Shown here piece after piece: positions 60,806 through 64,000 of a stretch of DNA of 64,000 nucleotides. Made by a program: the position numbers and the translations under genes. Below the pieces are notes generated by a model. It was not told the DNA's origin. It saw nothing but the letters and a program-made list of their open reading frames with translations, and made no database searches. Position 1 is the first letter of the stretch. Every line of letters starts with the position of its first letter. The stretch is from Cellulophaga algicola DSM 14237 (lineage in GTDB: Bacteria > Bacteroidota > Bacteroidia > Flavobacteriales > Flavobacteriaceae): assembly GCF_000186265.1 (NCBI RefSeq), contig NC_014934.1, positions 4,030,001-4,094,000 on the forward strand, written 5' to 3'.

Positions 60806-61921
60806 TTATTTCAAATCATTTTTAGTGAAATAACCTTCATTAGACACTGCGGCATCACTCACAGATATACTTGCTGTTTTAAACCAAACCTCAGCATAGT
60901 TTCCATCTGCATATTGTTTTTGAATATCACCTCCATGGGTTTCCGCACCAGAACACCAGTTTTTATTTACTTCAGGAGATTTTCCATTTGTTTGGTTATA
61001 TGCGCCAAGCTTAAAGAAACAACCTTCGCCTGTGTAAGCTTCTTTGCGTTCCACTCCGTCTTGACCTATTGGTACAAATAACTCTTGGGTTTGTTTAGGG
61101 ATGTCTGCAGTTGTTGTATATTCTGATGCTATCAAGTTTTTTGTAAACGTTTTGGTTTCATGTCCTTCACTAGTAAATTTCAAAGTCATCATACCGTCTT
61201 TAACTTCAACTTCATAACTAAATTCTTCACCTAAAGCAATGCCATCTTTAGGTTCATCGGGATAAGTACTTTCACCAGTACCCACAACAGAAAAGTCATT
61301 GCCCCAAACGGCAGAAGAATAATCCCATCTTCCAGAATTATCATCTCCTGCCGTATTAATTTCGTAATGCCAAAAAACAGCACCTTTAGTGTGACCTGGG
61401 AATTTTTTGTAAAATATTTTAAGCGGTTCGTTTTCATGTGCATCAGCGCTATGAATCTGACCCACTACTACAGCGTATGATGCTGCAACTCTAGCATCTC
61501 CTGTAGCAGAAACATTCATTACTTTAAGAGTAGCTGTCAATTTATCATTAGCAGTTTTTGGATACCATTTTTTTACTTGCGCTAATTCTGTTCTTGTGTT
61601 ATTAGACGTTCCATGCGTGTCTCCACCATTTGGTGCCTTAAAAACAATCCAATCGCTATCACTATCATGTGCGGTATAAAAGAAATTTTTATCTTCAAAA
61701 TTAGTTGCAATACCCGCATTTGAACCGTCACCCAAAATTAATTTCCAGTCCTCAAAAAATGGAATAACGTCGCTTGCGTAAACGGTTTTTTTAACTTCTT
61801 TATCATCCGTACTGGGTGTTGTTGTATTCGTTTTCTTTTCAGTATTACCACAGCTATTTAGTATTAAAAAAATACCAAGTGTTAAGAACGTTGCAACTGA
61901 TGTGAGCGTTTTTTTATGCAT
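60806..61921 (-). CDS. Alginate lyase, polysaccharide lyase family 7 lipoprotein
   Basis: The 371-residue protein (from the ATG at 61921) has a lipobox near residue 24 (ILNSCGNTEK), so it is a lipoprotein. PL7 hallmarks, in order: the TRTELAQ strand (about 103-109), VVVGQIHSADAHENEPLKIF (about 145-164; QIH is the catalytic strand) and GCFFKLGAYNQTNGKSP near the end, with the Tyr region of the YxKAGxYxQ motif. PL7 enzymes cleave alginate by beta-elimination. Some cysteines (GCFF, NWCSG) may form a disulfide. It likely acts at the outer membrane or cell surface on algal alginate. No SusC/D pair or PUL partner is in the window apart from the SDR and RbsD/FucU genes downstream. Confidence 0.88.
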   Translation of the reverse strand: MHKKTLTSVATFLTLGIFLILNSCGNTEKKTNTTTPSTDDKEVKKTVYASDVIPFFEDWKLILGDGSNAGIATNFEDKNFFYTAHDSDSDWIVFKAPNGGDTHGTSNNTRTELAQVKKWYPKTANDKLTATLKVMNVSATGDARVAASYAVVVGQIHSADAHENEPLKIFYKKFPGHTKGAVFWHYEINTAGDDNSGRWDYSSAVWGNDFSVVGTGESTYPDEPKDGIALGEEFSYEVEVKDGMMTLKFTSEGHETKTFTKNLIASEYTTTADIPKQTQELFVPIGQDGVERKEAYTGEGCFFKLGAYNQTNGKSPEVNKNWCSGAETHGGDIQKQYADGNYAEVWFKTASISVSDAAVSNEGYFTKNDLK

Positions 61922-62532
61922 TTTAATGATGTTTGATTTCAAATTGTATGGTTCGTAGTTGAATTAGATACTTTTGTATGAGTGGAGTGGAAGCAACTAT
62001 TTTTTTTCGTTTCTGTCTACGCACGTTGGGATACCTTTTATTTTGATTTACTTCTCGTTAAGAAAACCAACGCTTAAATATAGAGAAAACTTAGAATTAA
62101 ATAACAGTCCTAACATTACTACCTGTTTTTGTGATATGCAGGTTTCTTTTTCAAAATGATGATTTATGCTCATCATCTGTAATTTGTTGTATCATTTTTT
62201 TACAAGTATTTTCACATGTGTTACTTTCACTTAAATAAGTTTGGTGCGATGTACATTTAATGTTTACCTACTGTTTTATCTTCTAATGCTAGCATTAAAT
62301 ATACCTTTCCAAACGCTAAACACCTTCTTTTTGGCTTTTTATAGGGCTGATTGCTGCTAAAGATTCACTAGTTAAAGCGTAGTGCTTTTTATAAATAGTT
62401 TAGTTATTGACAGATACAAACTGAGTTTTTAAAAATAATAAAATCTTCGTAATGATAATTATTAGTGTATTGTTATATGTTTTCTCCTAGTAGACGTTTT
62501 AGGGGTATATTAGTTTTTATATAAAATAGGTG
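61922..62532. other. Long intergenic stretch, no gene recognised
   Basis: This 610-bp AT-rich gap precedes the alginate lyase gene (minus strand) and holds its promoter region. It contains an inverted repeat ATGATGA/TCATCAT (62156-62162 and 62170-62176) and a near-palindrome TAATGATAATTATTA at 62450-62464. A 61-codon frame on the plus strand has no recognisable features and I do not treat it as a gene. Confidence 0.45.
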
Positions 62533-62904
62533 TTAATCTTCTTCTATTTTATTGCTATGGAATAGAGGCAACGGAGGTGGTGGCATTGGAGTCAAATAAT
62601 CAAACAAAATTCTTAGTTCTATAGTGTCCTTTACTTCTTCTTTTACTTTGTCAAAAGAACGGGTTATTTTTATTAATAACTCTTTGAGTTGCTTTCCATT
62701 TTTTGAATTATTAAGAGTGACTTGAATAAAGGCTTTATTTGGTGATTCAGCATAATAGGGAACTGCGCCATTGTTGAGATAATGTCTTTTTAAAATTCGC
62801 TTTAGTTCAGTTATTGAATATCCCTCATCAATTAATAGGGAGTCTGTTTTTATATCTAAAACGTTACAGTATTTTGTTGGTTTACCTCGATAATAATAGG
62901 GCAT
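62533..62904 (-). CDS. Hypothetical protein, 123 residues, Pro-rich tail
   Basis: The 123-residue cytoplasmic protein has no signal or membrane segment. The core is mixed alpha/beta (NVLDIKTDSLLIDEGYSITE, then IKITRSFDKVKEEVKDTIEL), and the C-terminus has a short polyproline stretch (MPPPPLPLFH). No domain recognised. It lies 77 bp downstream of the peroxiredoxin-like gene on the same strand and may share its transcript. The start MPYYYRGKPTKYC at 62904 is the first ATG. Confidence 0.5.
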   Translation of the reverse strand: MPYYYRGKPTKYCNVLDIKTDSLLIDEGYSITELKRILKRHYLNNGAVPYYAESPNKAFIQVTLNNSKNGKQLKELLIKITRSFDKVKEEVKDTIELRILFDYLTPMPPPPLPLFHSNKIEED

Positions 62905-62981
62905 TATTTGTTTTTTACTTTTTTAAGTACACTACATTAAAAAACACCTAGCCCCATATTGATTGAGTTTCTAGAATGTAA

Positions 62982-63632
62982 TTATGACAGGTTTTTCAAG
63001 GCCTCAACAACCTCATCTGGCTCGGAACGTATTCTATAATCAACATTAACATAGTTCCATTGTACGACTCCATCTTTTCCTAACACAAACGTAGCCGGTA
63101 TTGGTAAAATATGACCATTACCATTATTTATTTTTTCTAAATCTAGCTCGCGATCTACACGCATATGTTCTGCTAAAAACTCAGGAACTTCCCAAGCTAT
63201 ACCATATTGCGAAGCAACTTTTGCATCTTGGTCAGACAATACAATAAAACCCATATCATTAATTTCATTTTTTGTCATAGATCCATCGGGTACTTGCGGA
63301 CTTATGGCAACTAATGTAGCACCTAGTGCATGAATATCGTTTAATCGGGCTTGCAAGGCTCTAAGTTGTAAATTGCAATATGGACACCAATTACCACGAT
63401 AAAAGGTGATAACAAGAGGACCTTTGTCTAATAAGCTATCTAGAGAAATCAGTTTTCCTTCAGGATTAGGTAGTTCAAAAATTGGAGCTTTTTCGCCAAC
63501 TTTTATGGCATTATTTCCTTGTTGAAATTCTTTTGCTTTGTTAATAATAGCATCAACACCTTCCATGAACTCTGGATTAGCTTTTCGTCCAGCGGCAATT
63601 TTAGCATCAGTTTGTTCTCTTAAGTTTTTCAT
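62982..63632 (-). CDS. Peroxiredoxin-like (AhpC/TSA family) protein with CxxC
   Basis: The 216-residue protein is a thioredoxin-fold peroxiredoxin/redoxin: VITFYRGNWCPYCNLQLRALQ (about 74-94) has both the TSA-type VITFYRG start and a CPYC pair, like AhpC/TSA-like redoxins that use a CxxC. VAISPQVP and GFIVLSDQDAKVA are the usual strand motifs, and IPATFVLGKDGVVQW near 177 is the typical late TSA strand. It probably reduces peroxide or acts as a thiol-disulfide reductase in the cytoplasm. It is one of three peroxide-related proteins in the window (with GPx and KatE). The 5' region (63.6-64.0 kb) has no recognised gene. Confidence 0.85.
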   Translation of the reverse strand: MKNLREQTDAKIAAGRKANPEFMEGVDAIINKAKEFQQGNNAIKVGEKAPIFELPNPEGKLISLDSLLDKGPLVITFYRGNWCPYCNLQLRALQARLNDIHALGATLVAISPQVPDGSMTKNEINDMGFIVLSDQDAKVASQYGIAWEVPEFLAEHMRVDRELDLEKINNGNGHILPIPATFVLGKDGVVQWNYVNVDYRIRSEPDEVVEALKNLS

Positions 63633-64000
63633 TATTTTGTATAATTATATAATGTTGTTCTTTACTGTTTTAATGTAAAATTCTATGACCTAATACATTA
63701 AGGGATTGTAGCCATAGGAGGCTAAATTTTAATCTTTATGATCAATTACGTGTTTGCTTTCGATAATTTTCAAAGGAAAACAGGGGCAATATAATAACAC
63801 AAATTTTTCTAGGGGCGACTAAAGTAAACATTTTCGAAACATGTTATGGTTAAACGTTTCATACCCTAGAGTTCCAGTTCCTTAGTATTGTCCTTTTAAG
63901 ATACGCGTAATTGTTCGCTAAACAGGTGTAGGTAAAATGTTTTTACAGTTTTATAAAGATCAGCGTAAATGCCTATTAGATAGTGCGCGTAAAAGTCCGT
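63633..64000. other. Intergenic edge of the window
   Basis: No coding frame, RNA or strong hairpin was seen in these 368 bases. They must contain the promoter of the peroxiredoxin-like gene. The sequence at the very end may belong to a neighbouring gene outside the window. Confidence 0.4.

Noticed and set aside
61974-62159. 61-codon plus-strand frame in the gap before the lyase
   Set aside because: No domain, no ribosome site and no conserved-looking composition; likely chance in AT-rich DNA.
62156-62176. ATGATGA/TCATCAT inverted repeat upstream of the alginate lyase gene
   Set aside because: The spacing between ATGA and TCAT is seven, not six, and no TAnnTTTG-like box lies 36-38 bp away. 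It is not counted in the nap-type regulon.
62450-62465. TAATGATAATTATTA near-palindrome
   Set aside because: It resembles the nap operator but ends TTAG instead of TCAT, and the distance to any start is too long.
1-64000. CRISPR arrays, tRNA, rRNA or intact insertion sequences
   Set aside because: No regularly spaced repeats, cloverleaf or rRNA sequence and no complete transposase were recognised by eye. A tRNAscan or CRISPR search would be decisive.

Overview
The window reads as chromosome of a marine member of the Bacteroidota, most likely family Flavobacteriaceae. The base composition is AT-rich and Shine-Dalgarno sites are weak. Several promoters have the Bacteroidota -7 element TAnnTTTG. 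The gene set includes TamL/TamB, the long NagB-PIG-L fusion form, an alginate-export-type porin, a PL7 alginate lyase lipoprotein, PAS histidine kinases with a DLQEPxRK H-box, and Bacteroidota-style lipoproteins. I cannot name the genus. No rRNA, tRNA, CRISPR array or intact insertion sequence was seen.

Layout: 1-3.0 kb is the end of a heavy-metal efflux operon (RND adaptor, Fur-family regulator, P-type ATPase). 3.1-7.0 kb holds a decayed small membrane-protein gene, an unknown gene and a large VIT/VWA/DUF2135 secreted protein. 7.1-9.5 kb carries an unrecognised 597-residue Cys-containing protein behind a CRP/FNR-like promoter. 9.9-12.3 kb has an FAD oxidoreductase, a glutathione peroxidase and a small membrane protein. 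12.3-20.2 kb is tamB-tamL-CIA30, an outer-membrane assembly module. 20.4-26.8 kb is a periplasmic nitrate reductase operon (napD-like, napA, two tetraheme cytochromes, an NrfC-like Fe-S protein and an NrfD-like quinol subunit). It is divergent from moeA, a one-domain modE-like gene and moaE (27.0-29.0 kb), which supply its molybdenum cofactor. A porin follows at 29.1-30.4 kb. 31.2-34.2 kb is a scar of carbohydrate genes: kduI and an MFS sugar transporter joined by a deletion, then nagB and a broken small gene. 34.4-38.5 kb holds secreted proteins of unknown function, an RDD protein and a fatty-acid hydroxylase-type protein. 38.7-43.8 kb is signalling (RsbQ-like hydrolase plus two PAS histidine kinases). 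43.9-55.8 kb looks like a stress and storage block: DUF421, a decayed SemiSWEET, an FAD protein, a GH13 branching-type enzyme, an SDR, a receiver protein, a Pmp3-like peptide, a large-subunit catalase and a ClC channel. 56-63.6 kb has a serine hydrolase with a lost start codon, an LRR protein, an RbsD/FucU-SDR pair, an alginate lyase and a peroxiredoxin.

The main finding is a shared promoter architecture. ATGA-N6-TCAT palindromes lie 36.5-37.5 bp upstream of the last base of a TAnnTTTG-like -7 box in four promoters: both sides of the nap/moeA divergon, the porin, and the unknown 597-residue gene. This is the spacing expected of a class II CRP/FNR-type activator. It links the uncharacterised protein to nitrate respiration.

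The second theme is gene decay. At least five small genes are broken, and several lesions are stop codons at expected Trp positions or a lost ATG, suggesting G-to-A mutation.
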